The notes beneath the pieces were generated by a model, which was given only the letters and a program-made list of their open reading frames with translations, was not told the DNA's origin and did not search any database. Positions 1 through 8,507 of a DNA stretch of 64,000 nucleotides are shown one piece after another. Origin of the DNA: RH-AL1 sp965198715 (GTDB lineage: Bacteria; Pseudomonadota; Alphaproteobacteria; Rhizobiales; Beijerinckiaceae); contig CBDAPV010000002.1 in the NCBI GenBank assembly GCA_965198715.1, positions 1,178,001 through 1,242,000 on the forward strand, given 5' to 3'. How positions within the stretch are numbered: the first letter of the stretch is position 1; the number at the start of each line of letters is the position of its first letter. The translations under genes were made by a program, and so were the position numbers.

Positions 1-1350
1 CTCGCCCGGCTCGTCTCCGGCGGCACCTACCGCACGGTGCGCGAGGCCATCAAGCAGCTCGGGCGACATCTCCCGAAGTTCGTCTACGACCGCGCCCGCA
101 AGACCGAGGAGTTCGCCCGCAACTTCTGGGCCGGCGGCACCATGTTCGAAGAGCTCGGTTTCTATTACGTGGGGCCAATCGACGGCCACAACCTCGACCA
201 CCTGCTTCCGGTGCTCAAGAACGTGCGCGACGCCGAGACCGGGCCGATCCTCGTCCACGTCGTCACGAAGAAGGGCAAGGGTTACGCGCCCGCCGAGGAA
301 AGCTACGAGAAGGGCCATGCCGTCGTGCCCTTCGACGTGATCACCGGCACGCAGAACAAGCCCAAGGCCAACGCGCCCTCCTACACCAAGGTGTTCGCCG
401 ACGCGCTGATCGCCGAGGCCAAGGGCGACGACAAGATCGTCGCGATCACCGCGGCCATGCCGAACGGCACCGGCCTCGATCTTTTCGCCAAGACCTATCC
501 CGAGCGGACCTTCGACGTCGGCATCGCCGAGCAGCACGCCGTAACCTTTGCGGCCGGCCTAGCGAGTGAGGGCTACAAGCCGTTCTGCGCAATCTACTCG
601 ACCTTCCTGCAGCGCGCCTACGATCAGGTGGTACACGACGTCGCCATCCAGAACCTGCCGGTGCGCTTTGCGATCGATCGCGCCGGGCTCGTCGGCGCCG
701 ATGGCGCGACCCATGCCGGCTCGTTCGATACGTCCTACCTCGGCATTCTGCCGAACATGGTCGTCATGGCGGCGGCCGACGAGGCAGAGCTAGTGCACAT
801 GGTCGCGACCGCCGTCGCCTACGACAAGGGCCCGATCGCCTTCCGTTACCCGCGCGGCGAGGGTGTCGGCATCGAGCTGCCGAAGAAGGGCGAGGTGCTC
901 GAGATCGGCAGGGGCCGCATCGTGCGTGAGGGCAAGCAGGTGGCGATCCTCTCGCTCGGCACCCGGCTCAAGGAGGCGCTGGTGGCGGCCGAGGACCTGG
1001 AAAAGCACGGCATCTCCGCCACGGTTGCCGACGCGCGCTTCGCCAAGCCGCTCGACATGGCGATGATCCGCAAGCTCGTGGCCAATCATGAGGTGCTGAT
1101 CACGATCGAGGAGGGGTCCGTCGGCGGCTTCGGCTCGTTTGTGCAGCAGGCGCTGATGGAGGAGGGTGCGTTCGACGCCGGCCGCCTGAAGTTCCGCTCG
1201 ATGGTGCTGCCCGACGACTTCATCGAGCACGACAAGCCTGAGAAGCTCTACGCCGAAGCTGGCCTCGATGCGAAGGGCATCGTCGCCAAGGTGCTCGACA
1301 CGCTCGGGCGCAGCGAGGCGGCCAAGGGACCGCGCAGCCTCAGCGCCTGA
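1..1350 (+). CDS. dxs: 1-deoxy-D-xylulose-5-phosphate synthase, 5' end cut by window
   Basis: The reading frame is open from base 1, so the gene begins upstream of the window and only the last 449 residues are present. The enzyme condenses pyruvate and glyceraldehyde-3-phosphate with thiamine diphosphate, the first step of the MEP isoprenoid pathway. The visible part holds the end of the first TPP domain, the transketolase pyrimidine-binding domain with GIAEQHAVTFAAG and DRAGLVGADGATHAGSFD, and the C-terminal transketolase domain with EEGSVGGFGSFV. These motifs are characteristic of Dxs rather than of transketolase. The C-terminus looks complete. The next gene starts 27 bases downstream on the same strand and may be cotranscribed. 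Confidence 0.97.
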   Translation, partial: LARLVSGGTYRTVREAIKQLGRHLPKFVYDRARKTEEFARNFWAGGTMFEELGFYYVGPIDGHNLDHLLPVLKNVRDAETGPILVHVVTKKGKGYAPAEESYEKGHAVVPFDVITGTQNKPKANAPSYTKVFADALIAEAKGDDKIVAITAAMPNGTGLDLFAKTYPERTFDVGIAEQHAVTFAAGLASEGYKPFCAIYSTFLQRAYDQVVHDVAIQNLPVRFAIDRAGLVGADGATHAGSFDTSYLGILPNMVVMAAADEAELVHMVATAVAYDKGPIAFRYPRGEGVGIELPKKGEVLEIGRGRIVREGKQVAILSLGTRLKEALVAAEDLEKHGISATVADARFAKPLDMAMIRKLVANHEVLITIEEGSVGGFGSFVQQALMEEGAFDAGRLKFRSMVLPDDFIEHDKPEKLYAEAGLDAKGIVAKVLDTLGRSEAAKGPRSLSA

Positions 1351-1377
1351 TCCGAGCAGCGGGAGCCGTCCGCGGCG

Positions 1378-2196
1378 ATGGCCTCCAGGTACGTGATCCT
1401 CAGCATCGTCCTCGCCGTCACGCTGAACGCGTCGAACCGCTGGGCTCGCGCTGCCGGCACGCTGCTGGCCGCCGCTGCGCTGTTCATGCTCTCGATCTCG
1501 ATCGTGCTGGCGAACTTCGACGGCACCTACGCCGGCTTCCACGCTCGGGATCTTTGGCGTCGCACCACCCCGATTGTGCTCGACCTGCTAGGAATCCTCG
1601 GCCTCGCGGCCACCCTCTTCCTGCTCTGGGCCGCCTGGACGCAGATTGCGCGCCGGAGCGTCGCGCCGGTGGCCATGCGCAACGACACGAGCCGCTTCGG
1701 GCTGGTCTCGCGCTACGCGCACTGGATCACGGCGACGCTGATGCTGCTGCTGATCCCGCTCGGGCTCTTCGTGACGGTGCTGCCGACCGGGGACGACCGC
1801 GCGAGCTTCCTCGCCGCGCACCAGGCGCTCGGGCTGACGGTGCTGATCGTCGTGGCTGTGCGGCTCGCCTGGCTGGCGATCAGCCCTCCGCCGCCGCAGG
1901 ACCAGCCGAGGCTTCAGCATGGTCTCGCGATCGCCGCCCACGTCGCGCTCTACGCGCTTATCATCGCCTTTCCGATCAGCGGCTACCTGATGGCAGCGTC
2001 AGGCAACGAGCAGGTCGACTTCTACGGCTGGACGCTGCCCGGGCTGGCGCCGCGCGGCGCGCCAATCTGGCGGACGCTGCACGACGTGGTGCTGCCGCTG
2101 GCCTTCTACGGCGTGATCTTCCTGCACATCGGCGCGGTGCTGAAGCACCATTTCGCCGACCGGCGCCCAGACGACATCCGCCGCATGCTGCGCTGA
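1378..2196 (+). CDS. Cytochrome b561-type membrane protein with an extra N-terminal membrane part
   Basis: The 272-residue protein has about seven hydrophobic segments. From about residue 100 (RNDTSRFG...RYAHWITA) it matches the bacterial b561 family: four membrane helices with candidate haem-ligand histidines in RYAHW, AAHQALG, IAAHVALY and LHIGAVLKHHF. Such proteins pass electrons between the quinone pool and periplasmic acceptors. The first 100 residues add about three more helices and are not part of the usual family. An in-frame ATG at 1675 would give a conventional b561 of about 173 residues, so the long start is less certain than the family call. No strong ribosome binding site is seen before 1378. 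Confidence 0.75.
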   Translation: MASRYVILSIVLAVTLNASNRWARAAGTLLAAAALFMLSISIVLANFDGTYAGFHARDLWRRTTPIVLDLLGILGLAATLFLLWAAWTQIARRSVAPVAMRNDTSRFGLVSRYAHWITATLMLLLIPLGLFVTVLPTGDDRASFLAAHQALGLTVLIVVAVRLAWLAISPPPPQDQPRLQHGLAIAAHVALYALIIAFPISGYLMAASGNEQVDFYGWTLPGLAPRGAPIWRTLHDVVLPLAFYGVIFLHIGAVLKHHFADRRPDDIRRMLR

Positions 2197-2203
2197 CGCC
2201 TCG

Positions 2204-2830
2204 CTACCTGAGGCCTGACAGGGCGACCGTCTTGCCGACGAAGTGCGGATCCGCCAGTTCTTCGAGGATGAAGCGGGCGACGTCGCCGCGCGTGATCTGC
2301 TGCGAAGCGATCTCGCCGTCGCGACTGGCCAGCCAGCGTCCGCTCGCCGGCCCGTCGATCAGCGCGACCGGCTGGACGATGGTCCAGTCGAGGTTCGCAG
2401 CCTTGAGCAGGCGCTCCTGCTTCTCCTTGTCAGCCATCTGCGCGCGCAGGAGCAGCGCGTAGAACATCCGGATCAACCACGACGCCTTGCCGCGCGTGTC
2501 GCCGATGCCGAAGGCCGAGACGATGACGATGCGCCGCGCGCCGACAGCGGCCATGGCCTTAATGATGTTGCGAGTTCCCGCCTCGCAAACGTCCGGCGCC
2601 GTCGCCCGCTTCGACCTGCCGAGGCTGACCACGACCTCATCGTCGGGCGCAATCGAGGCCGCCACAGCGGCAGCGTCCATCACGTCTCCAGCCAAGACTT
2701 CGAGGCGGCCGCCGTTCGGTAACGCCGCGCGACCGCGGACGAAGGCCTTGACCGACAAACCATCGCCGAGCGCTTTGCGGATCAGCGCCAAGCCCGTGCC
2801 GCCGGTGGCGCCGAAGACGAGGACGCTCAA
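2204..2830 (-). CDS. NAD(P)-binding Rossmann reductase (atypical SDR)
   Basis: This 208-residue protein opens with a nucleotide-binding motif, VLVFGATGGTGLALIRKAL, typical of atypical short-chain dehydrogenases of the NAD(P)H-binding type (NmrA / SDR_a5-like). Later landmarks are VVVSLGRSKRA, RIVIVSAFGIGDT and LDWTIVQPVALIDGPASG, the last being the usual substrate-pocket strand. It lacks the classical YxxxK catalytic pair, as many members do. The substrate cannot be told from sequence. It converges on the b561 gene with a 7-base gap. Confidence 0.8.
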   Translation of the reverse strand: MSVLVFGATGGTGLALIRKALGDGLSVKAFVRGRAALPNGGRLEVLAGDVMDAAAVAASIAPDDEVVVSLGRSKRATAPDVCEAGTRNIIKAMAAVGARRIVIVSAFGIGDTRGKASWLIRMFYALLLRAQMADKEKQERLLKAANLDWTIVQPVALIDGPASGRWLASRDGEIASQQITRGDVARFILEELADPHFVGKTVALSGLR

Positions 2831-2837
2831 GCGCTCG

Positions 2838-2999
2838 TCACGGGCGCGGTTGAAGCCTTCGCCCGAAGATCACCAGTTCCCACGACGTCCACGCGAGCTT
2901 CCAAACGGTATGGCCGATCACGGTGCCGACGCTGCTTCCGCGCGAGGGACCCGGACGTGTCGAAGCGAAACCGCGTGAGTCCAAGGTTTGCGATGACAT
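2838..2999 (-). CDS. Possible small protein with one hydrophobic helix, unrecognised
   Basis: A short frame ends 7 bases before the start of the Rossmann reductase. Read from ATG at 2999 (MSSQTLDSRG) it gives 53 residues: a polar N-terminus and then a tryptophan-rich stretch (HTVWKLAWTSWELVIFGRRL) that could be an amphipathic or membrane-anchored helix. It could be the first gene of a two-gene unit with the reductase. No family was recognised, and in this GC-rich DNA an open frame of this size can arise by chance. Confidence 0.25.
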   Translation of the reverse strand: MSSQTLDSRGFASTRPGPSRGSSVGTVIGHTVWKLAWTSWELVIFGRRLQPRP

Positions 3000-3113
3000 A
3001 GGCCTTCTCTCCTGCTCAATAGCGGGAGAGTGCGGCTGACACATTCCTGTGTCAACTCAGATTGACACTCAGCGTCACTGTCTCGCAGACCGGAAGTCTT
3101 GAGGAACGCCGGG

Positions 3114-3140
3114 CAAAAGAAAAGGCGGCCGAAGCCGCCG
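3114..3140 (-). terminator. Rho-independent terminator after rpsI
   Basis: On the minus strand, a 6-bp GC stem (GGCGGC / GCCGCC) closed by a TTCG tetraloop is followed by CTTTTCTTTTG. It lies 27 bases past the rpsI stop and should end the rplM-rpsI transcript. Confidence 0.85.
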
Positions 3141-3166
3141 ATCCCCATCATCGAATGCCGAATCGA

Positions 3167-3649
3167 TCAGCGCTTGGAGAACTGGAAGCTGCGGCGGGCT
3201 TTCTTCTTACCGTACTTCTTGCGCTCCACGACGCGCGAGTCGCGGGTGAGGAAGCCTTCCTTCTTGAGCACGGGACGCAGTTCCGGCTCGAAGTAGGTCA
3301 GCGCCTTAGACAGCCCATGGCGGACCGCGCCGGCCTGGCCCGAGAGGCCGCCGCCGCACACGTTGACCATCAGGTCGTATTGCCCGACGCGCAACGTCAG
3401 GCCGAGCGGTTGCTGCAGGATCATGCGCAGCACAGGGCGAGCGAAATATTCCTCGAAAGGCTTGTCGTTGACGACGATCTTGCCGGAGCCGGGCTTGATC
3501 CAGACGCGGGCAACGGCGTCCTTGCGCTTGCCGGTGGCATAAGCGCGGCCGAACTTGTCGAGCTTCTGCACATGGACGGGGGCGGGCGGCTGGCCTTCGC
3601 CGCCGGTGGCGCCACGGAGATCCTGCAGGGAGGAGAGGGTCTCGGCCAT
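3167..3649 (-). CDS. rpsI: 30S ribosomal protein S9
   Basis: The 160-residue protein is full length. The conserved S9 core begins at GRAYATGKRKDAVARVW, continues through VNVCGGGLSGQAGAVRHG, and ends in the basic tail KKARRSFQFSKR whose last residues reach the P-site tRNA. The N-terminal extension of about 30 residues is common in alphaproteobacteria. rpsI follows rplM by one base, the standard bacterial L13-S9 operon, and a terminator follows it. Confidence 0.98.
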   Translation of the reverse strand: MAETLSSLQDLRGATGGEGQPPAPVHVQKLDKFGRAYATGKRKDAVARVWIKPGSGKIVVNDKPFEEYFARPVLRMILQQPLGLTLRVGQYDLMVNVCGGGLSGQAGAVRHGLSKALTYFEPELRPVLKKEGFLTRDSRVVERKKYGKKKARRSFQFSKR

Positions 3650-3650
3650 G

Positions 3651-4121
3651 TCAGGCAGCCTTCTTGTTCTTGGAATTCATCGAGCCGATGTCGAGCTTTT
3701 CCGGCTGCTGGGCCTCGTGCGGGTGCTCGGTGCCGGCATAGACGCGCAGGTTACCCATCTGCTTGCGGCCGAGCGGACCGCGCGGAACCATGCGCTCGAC
3801 GGCCTTCTCGACGACGCGCTCGGGGAAGCGCCCCTCGAGGATGAAGCGCGCGGTGCGCTCCTTGATGCCGCCCTGAAAGCCCGTGTAGTGGTAGTACACC
3901 TTCTGCTCGCGCTTGCGGCCGGTGAACACCACCTTGTCGGCGTTGATGACGACGATGTGGTCACCGTCGTCCATGTGCGGGGTGTAGGTGACCTTGTGCT
4001 TGCCGCGCAGGCGCATGGCGATGATCGAGGCGAGGCGGCCGACGACCAGGCCCTCGGCGTCGATCAGCACCCATTTCTTCTCGATCTCGGCCGTCTTGGT
4101 CGAGTACGTCTTGCCGAACAT
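3651..4121 (-). CDS. rplM: 50S ribosomal protein L13
   Basis: Started at ATG 4121 (MFGKTYSTKTAEIEKKWV) this is 156 residues, close to the alphaproteobacterial norm. A longer frame from 4157 would add 12 residues not seen in the family. Conserved features are the DAEGLVVGRLAS strand-turn, GDHIVVINADKV, YYHYTGFQGG and GMLPRGPLGR-like VPRGPLGRKQM. L13 is an early-assembly protein of the large subunit. It is the promoter-proximal gene of rplM-rpsI. Confidence 0.97.
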   Translation of the reverse strand: MFGKTYSTKTAEIEKKWVLIDAEGLVVGRLASIIAMRLRGKHKVTYTPHMDDGDHIVVINADKVVFTGRKREQKVYYHYTGFQGGIKERTARFILEGRFPERVVEKAVERMVPRGPLGRKQMGNLRVYAGTEHPHEAQQPEKLDIGSMNSKNKKAA

Positions 4122-4247
4122 GATGATCCCGTGTGCAGGTTTGGCCGCGCTTATCACAGCGCGCGACCTCGCAAGTCAAGGTGCAAGAGGCGATTTGATG
4201 ACGTCGCAACAGCGCTTTAGCGTGTTAGGTAACAGGATACCGTCAGC

Positions 4248-4649
4248 ATGAGCCTCGATCTGCGCGCTCCTCGCCTCGGTGCGCAGGGTCGCGATCATCG
4301 GCCTGTCGGCCGATGCGCGCCGGCCGTCCCACGAAGTCGCCGCCTTCCTCGTGGGCCGCGGTTACGCCTGTATCGGCGTCAACCCGGGCCTCGCCGGTCG
4401 CGACATCGCCGGCATGCCAGTGGTCGCGGGCCTCGCCGACCTGCCGCAGCCTGTCGACATGATCGACATTTCCGCGCCTCCGAGCACGTCGGCGCCATCG
4501 TCGACGAGACGCTGGCCCTGCCGGTGCCGCCGCGGGTGATTTGGATGCAACTGGGCGTCGTCGACTACGCCGCCAAGGCGCGGGCCGAGGTGGCGGGGCT
4601 GAGCGTGGTGATGGACCGCTGCCCCAAGATCGAGATGGCAGGCGCCTGA
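4248..4649 (+). pseudogene. CoA-binding (YccU-type) protein broken by two compensating frame changes
   Basis: The conserved protein is split between frames. Bases 4248 to about 4268 encode MSLDLRA. Then the frame starting with GTG at 4279 carries the Rossmann CoA-binding core (RRVAIIGLSADARRPSHEV, GYACIGVNPGLAG). At about 4470 the family sequence VDMIDIFR is interrupted: one T seems missing from gacatt-tccgcgcc, and the rest (VIWMQLGVVDYAAKA, VVMDRCPKIEM) returns to the first frame. Joined, it gives a normal YccU-family protein of about 135 residues. Family members bind CoA, and their physiological role is mostly unknown. Either this is a decaying gene or the assembly carries indel errors. 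A GTG start at 4279 would remove the need for the first shift but not the second. Confidence 0.8.
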
Positions 4650-4756
4650 TCTCAACCGAACTGGTCGGTGATGTCGCGCCGTGACGGTTTGCCTGCGAAG
4701 AGGGGAACTGGCTACAACGTTCCGCTGAAAGCTGCTCCGCTCAGGATTAGGATCGC

Positions 4757-5737
4757 ATGGGCCTCCTCGTCGACGGCGTCTGGCACGACAAGGGTTACGG
4801 GCAGGACAAGCACGAGGGCCGCTTCGAGCGCGACGCGGCGGCGTTCCGCAACTGGGTCACGGCCGACGGCGCGCCGGGCTCGAGCGGGGAGGGTGGCTTC
4901 AAGGCGGAGGCCGGCCGCTACCACCTCTACGCCTCCTACTTCTGCCCGTGGGCGACGCGCTGCCTCATCATGCGCAAGCTTAAGGGGCTGGAGCACGCGA
5001 TCTCGCTGTCGATCACCGACTGGCTGATGCTCGAGGACGGCATCACCTTCCACAAGCGCGACGGCGTCATCGCCGACCCGATCCATGGCGCCAAATTCCT
5101 GCACCAGGTCTACACCGCGGCGAAGCCCGACTATTCCGGCCGCGTCACCGTGCCGGTGCTCTGGGACAAGCAGCGCGACACCATGGTCTCGAACGAATCG
5201 TCCGAGATCATCCGCATGATGAACGCGGCCTTCGACGGCTGCGGCGCCACCGGCCCGGACTATTACCCTCGAGACCTCCGCCACGAGATCGATGTCGTGA
5301 ACGACCTCGTCTACGACACCGTCAACAACGGCGTCTACAAGGCCGGCTTTGCCACCACGCAGGCTGCCTACGAGGCCGCCGTCCACCCGCTGTTCGACAC
5401 ACTCGACCTGCTGGACCATCGTCTGGCGGCGCAGCGCTTCCTCACCGGCGACGCCATGACCGAGGCCGACATCCGTCTCGTGACGACGCTGGTGCGCTTC
5501 GACATCGTCTACGTCGGGCACTTCAAGTGCAACATCCGGCGCATCGCCGACTATCCCGCGCTCTCGGCCTATCTCGAGGACATGATGAGCGTGGATGCGG
5601 TGGCCTCGACGTTCCGGGCCGACCACATCAAGAACCACTATTACCGCTCGCATCCCTGGCTCAACCCGACCGGCGTGGTGCCGGCGGGGCCAGCGAGCGA
5701 CCTCGCCGAGTCCGGCGCGGAGGCTGCCGCCGCTTGA
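4757..5737 (+). CDS. Glutathionyl-hydroquinone reductase (Xi-class GST)
   Basis: The 326-residue length, the CPWA motif at Cys63 (YFCPWATR) and the GST C-terminal domain (AEADIRLVTTLVRFD, YVGHFKCNIRRI) fit the S-glutathionyl-hydroquinone reductase family (YqjG/PcpF). These cytosolic enzymes use the cysteine to remove glutathione from glutathionylated hydroquinones, releasing GSSG and recycling quinones. VPVLWDKQRDTMVSNESSEI is the thioredoxin-fold glutathione-site segment. The gene stands alone, with a start preceded by a gap of 107 bases. Confidence 0.92.
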   Translation: MGLLVDGVWHDKGYGQDKHEGRFERDAAAFRNWVTADGAPGSSGEGGFKAEAGRYHLYASYFCPWATRCLIMRKLKGLEHAISLSITDWLMLEDGITFHKRDGVIADPIHGAKFLHQVYTAAKPDYSGRVTVPVLWDKQRDTMVSNESSEIIRMMNAAFDGCGATGPDYYPRDLRHEIDVVNDLVYDTVNNGVYKAGFATTQAAYEAAVHPLFDTLDLLDHRLAAQRFLTGDAMTEADIRLVTTLVRFDIVYVGHFKCNIRRIADYPALSAYLEDMMSVDAVASTFRADHIKNHYYRSHPWLNPTGVVPAGPASDLAESGAEAAAA

Positions 5738-5760
5738 GCCAGCCGCCGACCGGACGCGAG

Positions 5761-6186
5761 ATGCTGCCCTTCGAGCCTGACGCCGCGATCCGCGTCGGGA
5801 TGAGCGCGCGCGAGCAGATCGAGACGCGTTGGGGCCTTATCCTCGTGATCTTCATGCGGCTGCTCGCCGCGCTGTGGATCCTGCAGGGCTTGAGCGAATG
5901 GGCCTCGTTCATGCTGCCGCGCGGCGCAGTCTTCGATCACATGAGCAAGAGCCAGACGGCCGCGGTGATGTTCTTCGCGGTCATCGACTTCCTCGCCGCC
6001 GTCGGTCTTTGGCTGGCGACACCCTGGGGCGGCGTCTTGTGGCTGTTCGCGGCCGTGGCGCAGATCCTCATCGCGCTCGGCGTCAAGCACAGCTTCTCGC
6101 CCATCTGGGTCGCGAGCGACGTCGCGCTGATCGCGATCTACTTCGTCCTCACTTGGCAGGCGGCGCGCGCGGCGCAGCGCTTCTGA
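5761..6186 (+). CDS. Small four-helix membrane protein, DUF6163-like
   Basis: Started at ATG 5761 (MLPFEPDAAIRVGM) the product is 141 residues with four hydrophobic stretches (around WGLILVIFMRLLAALWIL, AVMFFAVIDFLAAVGLWLA, VLWLFAAVAQILIALG and VASDVALIAIYFVLTW). It resembles small conserved membrane proteins of Hyphomicrobiales annotated as DUF6163. An internal ATG at 5803 is also possible. Function is unknown. It starts 23 bases after the quinone reductase stop and may share its transcript. Confidence 0.7.
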   Translation: MLPFEPDAAIRVGMSAREQIETRWGLILVIFMRLLAALWILQGLSEWASFMLPRGAVFDHMSKSQTAAVMFFAVIDFLAAVGLWLATPWGGVLWLFAAVAQILIALGVKHSFSPIWVASDVALIAIYFVLTWQAARAAQRF

Positions 6187-6276
6187 CGCGATAGGGACAC
6201 CAGGCTCGCGCTGTAGGTGATCCTAGAGGATCGTGTTACGGCGCACCTCTTGCAGACCCCAACAGCGAAGCCGCCA

Positions 6277-7086
6277 ATGTCCGATTTCATGCGCGAAGTC
6301 GACCAGGACTACCGCCGCGAACGTACGATGCGGCTCCTGTCTCGCTATCAGATCCTCATCGCCCTCGTCGTTGTCGCCATCGTCGGCGGTGCCGGCCTAT
6401 GGCGCTACACCGTCGAGCGTCGCGTTGCCGCCGCCGAAGCCGATAACAGCCGCCTGGCCGCCGCCGACATGGAAGCCCGCGACGGCGCCGCCGATGCGGC
6501 GCGCAAGGGCTTCTCGGCGCTGGCCGCGGACGGCGTCACCGGCTACCCGCTGCTTGCCGGCATGCGCGAGGCGGAGGAGCTCGCCGCCACTGAACCAGAG
6601 GGCGCGGCCAAGCGCTTCGACGCGATCGCCTCGGGCGAGGGCGGGAGTCAAGCCATGCGCGACGCCGCCCGTTACCGCGGCGCCGTGCTCAGGGTCGACC
6701 GCGACGATCCCAAGGCGTTCGAGGGTGAGTACCGGCGCTTCGCCGTCGACACGTTCGCGTTCCATGCCGGCATGCGGGAACTGCTGGCGTTAACCGCGCT
6801 GAAGCGCGGCGATTTCACCGCGGCACAGCGCTACCTCGGCGAGATCGTCATCGACGGCGCGGCGCCGGCCCAGCTGCGCAACCGCGCCCAGGCTTTCCTG
6901 GAGCTGGCCCGCTCCGGCGCGGCGAACGCCATCGACAGGCCGGCGCCGCCAGCCACCATCACGACCATCGCCGCGCCTGTGCAAGCTGCGCTGGGCGCAT
7001 CCGCGTCACCGGTTGCTCCGGCACCGCCGGCCGCAGCCGCGCCGGTTCCGCTACCCGCACCGGCCCCGTCAGCTCAGCCTCGATAG
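6277..7086 (+). CDS. Membrane-anchored TPR-like protein (YfgM/TPR_21 type)
   Basis: From ATG 6277 (MSDFMREVDQDYRRERT) the product is 269 residues. It has a short cytoplasmic N-terminus, one membrane helix (about residues 25-42, ILIALVVVAIVGGAGLWRY), then a soluble helical domain of about 160 residues resembling the TPR_21 domain of YfgM, and an Ala/Pro-rich low-complexity tail of about 50 residues. YfgM-like proteins sit beside der in many proteobacteria and act with the Sec translocon and periplasmic chaperones. Its last base overlaps the der start, so the two are translationally coupled. Confidence 0.85.
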   Translation: MSDFMREVDQDYRRERTMRLLSRYQILIALVVVAIVGGAGLWRYTVERRVAAAEADNSRLAAADMEARDGAADAARKGFSALAADGVTGYPLLAGMREAEELAATEPEGAAKRFDAIASGEGGSQAMRDAARYRGAVLRVDRDDPKAFEGEYRRFAVDTFAFHAGMRELLALTALKRGDFTAAQRYLGEIVIDGAAPAQLRNRAQAFLELARSGAANAIDRPAPPATITTIAAPVQAALGASASPVAPAPPAAAAPVPLPAPAPSAQPR

Positions 7087-8486
7087 TGTTCACCATCGCC
7101 ATCATCGGTCGGCCGAACGTCGGCAAGTCGACGCTGTTCAACCGTCTCGTCGGCAAGAAGCTGGCGCTCGTCGACGACCGGCCCGGCGTGACGCGCGACC
7201 GCCGCGAGGGCGAAGCGAGGCTCGGCGACCTGCGTTTCACCATCGTCGACACCGCCGGATTGGAGGAGGGCGACGCCGCCAGCCTGTCCGGCCGCACCCG
7301 CGCCCAGACTGAGGCCGCGATCGTCGCCGCCGACGCGATCTTCTTCGTCGTCGACGCGCGCGTCGGCCTGACGCCGGACGACCGGGCCTTCGCCGCGCTC
7401 GTGCGCCGCGCCGGCAAGCCGCTGATCCTCATCGCCAACAAGGCCGAGGGTCGCGCCGGCGGCGACGGCGCCATCGAAGCCTACCAGCTCGGACTGGGCG
7501 ATCCGGTCGCCCTTTCCGCCGAGCACGGCGACGGCATGGCCGAGCTCTACTCCTCGCTGCTCGAAGCGCTGCCGGAGCAGACCGCCGCGCCGGAGGAAGA
7601 CGAGGCCGAAGCGCCGAAGAAATTCGACGAGGAGGAGGACGGCAGCGAACTCGACGTCTCCAAGCCGCTGCGCATCGCCGTCGTCGGCCGCCCCAACGCC
7701 GGCAAGTCGACGCTTCTGAACCACATCCTGGGCGAGAACCGCCTGCTGACAGGGCCGGAGGCGGGACTGACGCGCGACGCCATCGGCGTCGATCTCGTGT
7801 GGCGCGGGCGCCAGCTCAAGATGTTCGACACGGCCGGGCTCCGCCGCCGCGCCCGGGTTGAGGACAAGCTGGAGAAGCTCGCCGGCGCCGACGCCCTGCG
7901 CGCGGCCAAGTTCGCCGAGGTCGTGATCCTGCTCGTCGATGCCACCATGCCGTTCGAAAAGCAGGACCTGACGCTGGCCGATCTCGTCGTGCGCGAGGGC
8001 CGAGCGATTGTGATCGGGCTGAACAAGTGGGACCTCGTCGCCGACAAAGGCAGCGAGCTCAACCGGCTGCGCGAGGAGGCGGCGCGTCTGCTACCGCAGA
8101 TGAAGGGCGCGCCGGTGGTCCCGCTCGCCGGCGAGACCGGCTACGGGGTCGAGCGCCTGATGGAGGCCGTCATGGCCGCCGAGCAGACCTGGAACAAGCG
8201 CATCGCCACCGCGCGCCTTAACCGCTGGCTTGCCTCCGTGCTCGAGCATCATCCGCCGCCGGCCGTCGCCGGACGCCGCATCAAGATACGCTACATGACA
8301 CAACTGCGCGCCCGCCCGCCGTATTTCGTCATCTTCGGCAACCAGCTCGAGGCCCTGCCGACGAGCTACGAGCGCTTTCTCATGAATGGCCTGCGCGAGA
8401 CCTTCGACCTGCCGGGCGTGCCGCTGCGGCTGTCGCGCAAGACCAGCGACAATCCCTACAAGGATCGGCGGTCGCCCCAGCGCTGA
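7086..8486 (+). CDS. der: Ribosome biogenesis GTPase Der (EngA)
   Basis: The 466-residue protein has two tandem GTPase domains, unique to Der. The first has GRPNVGKS (residues 8-15), DTAGLEEG and NKAEG; the second has GRPNAGKS (about residues 201-208), DTAGLRRRARV and NKWDLV. A C-terminal KH-like domain ends in RKTSDNPYKDRR. Der is essential and assists late maturation of the 50S subunit. The start may be GTG at 7086 (MFTIAIIG), overlapping the upstream stop. The acidic linker between the G domains (about residues 160-190) is longer than in enterobacteria, as in other alphaproteobacteria. Confidence 0.97.
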   Translation: MFTIAIIGRPNVGKSTLFNRLVGKKLALVDDRPGVTRDRREGEARLGDLRFTIVDTAGLEEGDAASLSGRTRAQTEAAIVAADAIFFVVDARVGLTPDDRAFAALVRRAGKPLILIANKAEGRAGGDGAIEAYQLGLGDPVALSAEHGDGMAELYSSLLEALPEQTAAPEEDEAEAPKKFDEEEDGSELDVSKPLRIAVVGRPNAGKSTLLNHILGENRLLTGPEAGLTRDAIGVDLVWRGRQLKMFDTAGLRRRARVEDKLEKLAGADALRAAKFAEVVILLVDATMPFEKQDLTLADLVVREGRAIVIGLNKWDLVADKGSELNRLREEAARLLPQMKGAPVVPLAGETGYGVERLMEAVMAAEQTWNKRIATARLNRWLASVLEHHPPPAVAGRRIKIRYMTQLRARPPYFVIFGNQLEALPTSYERFLMNGLRETFDLPGVPLRLSRKTSDNPYKDRRSPQR

Positions 8487-8507
8487 GGATCCTCGACGAG
8501 GCAAGGA

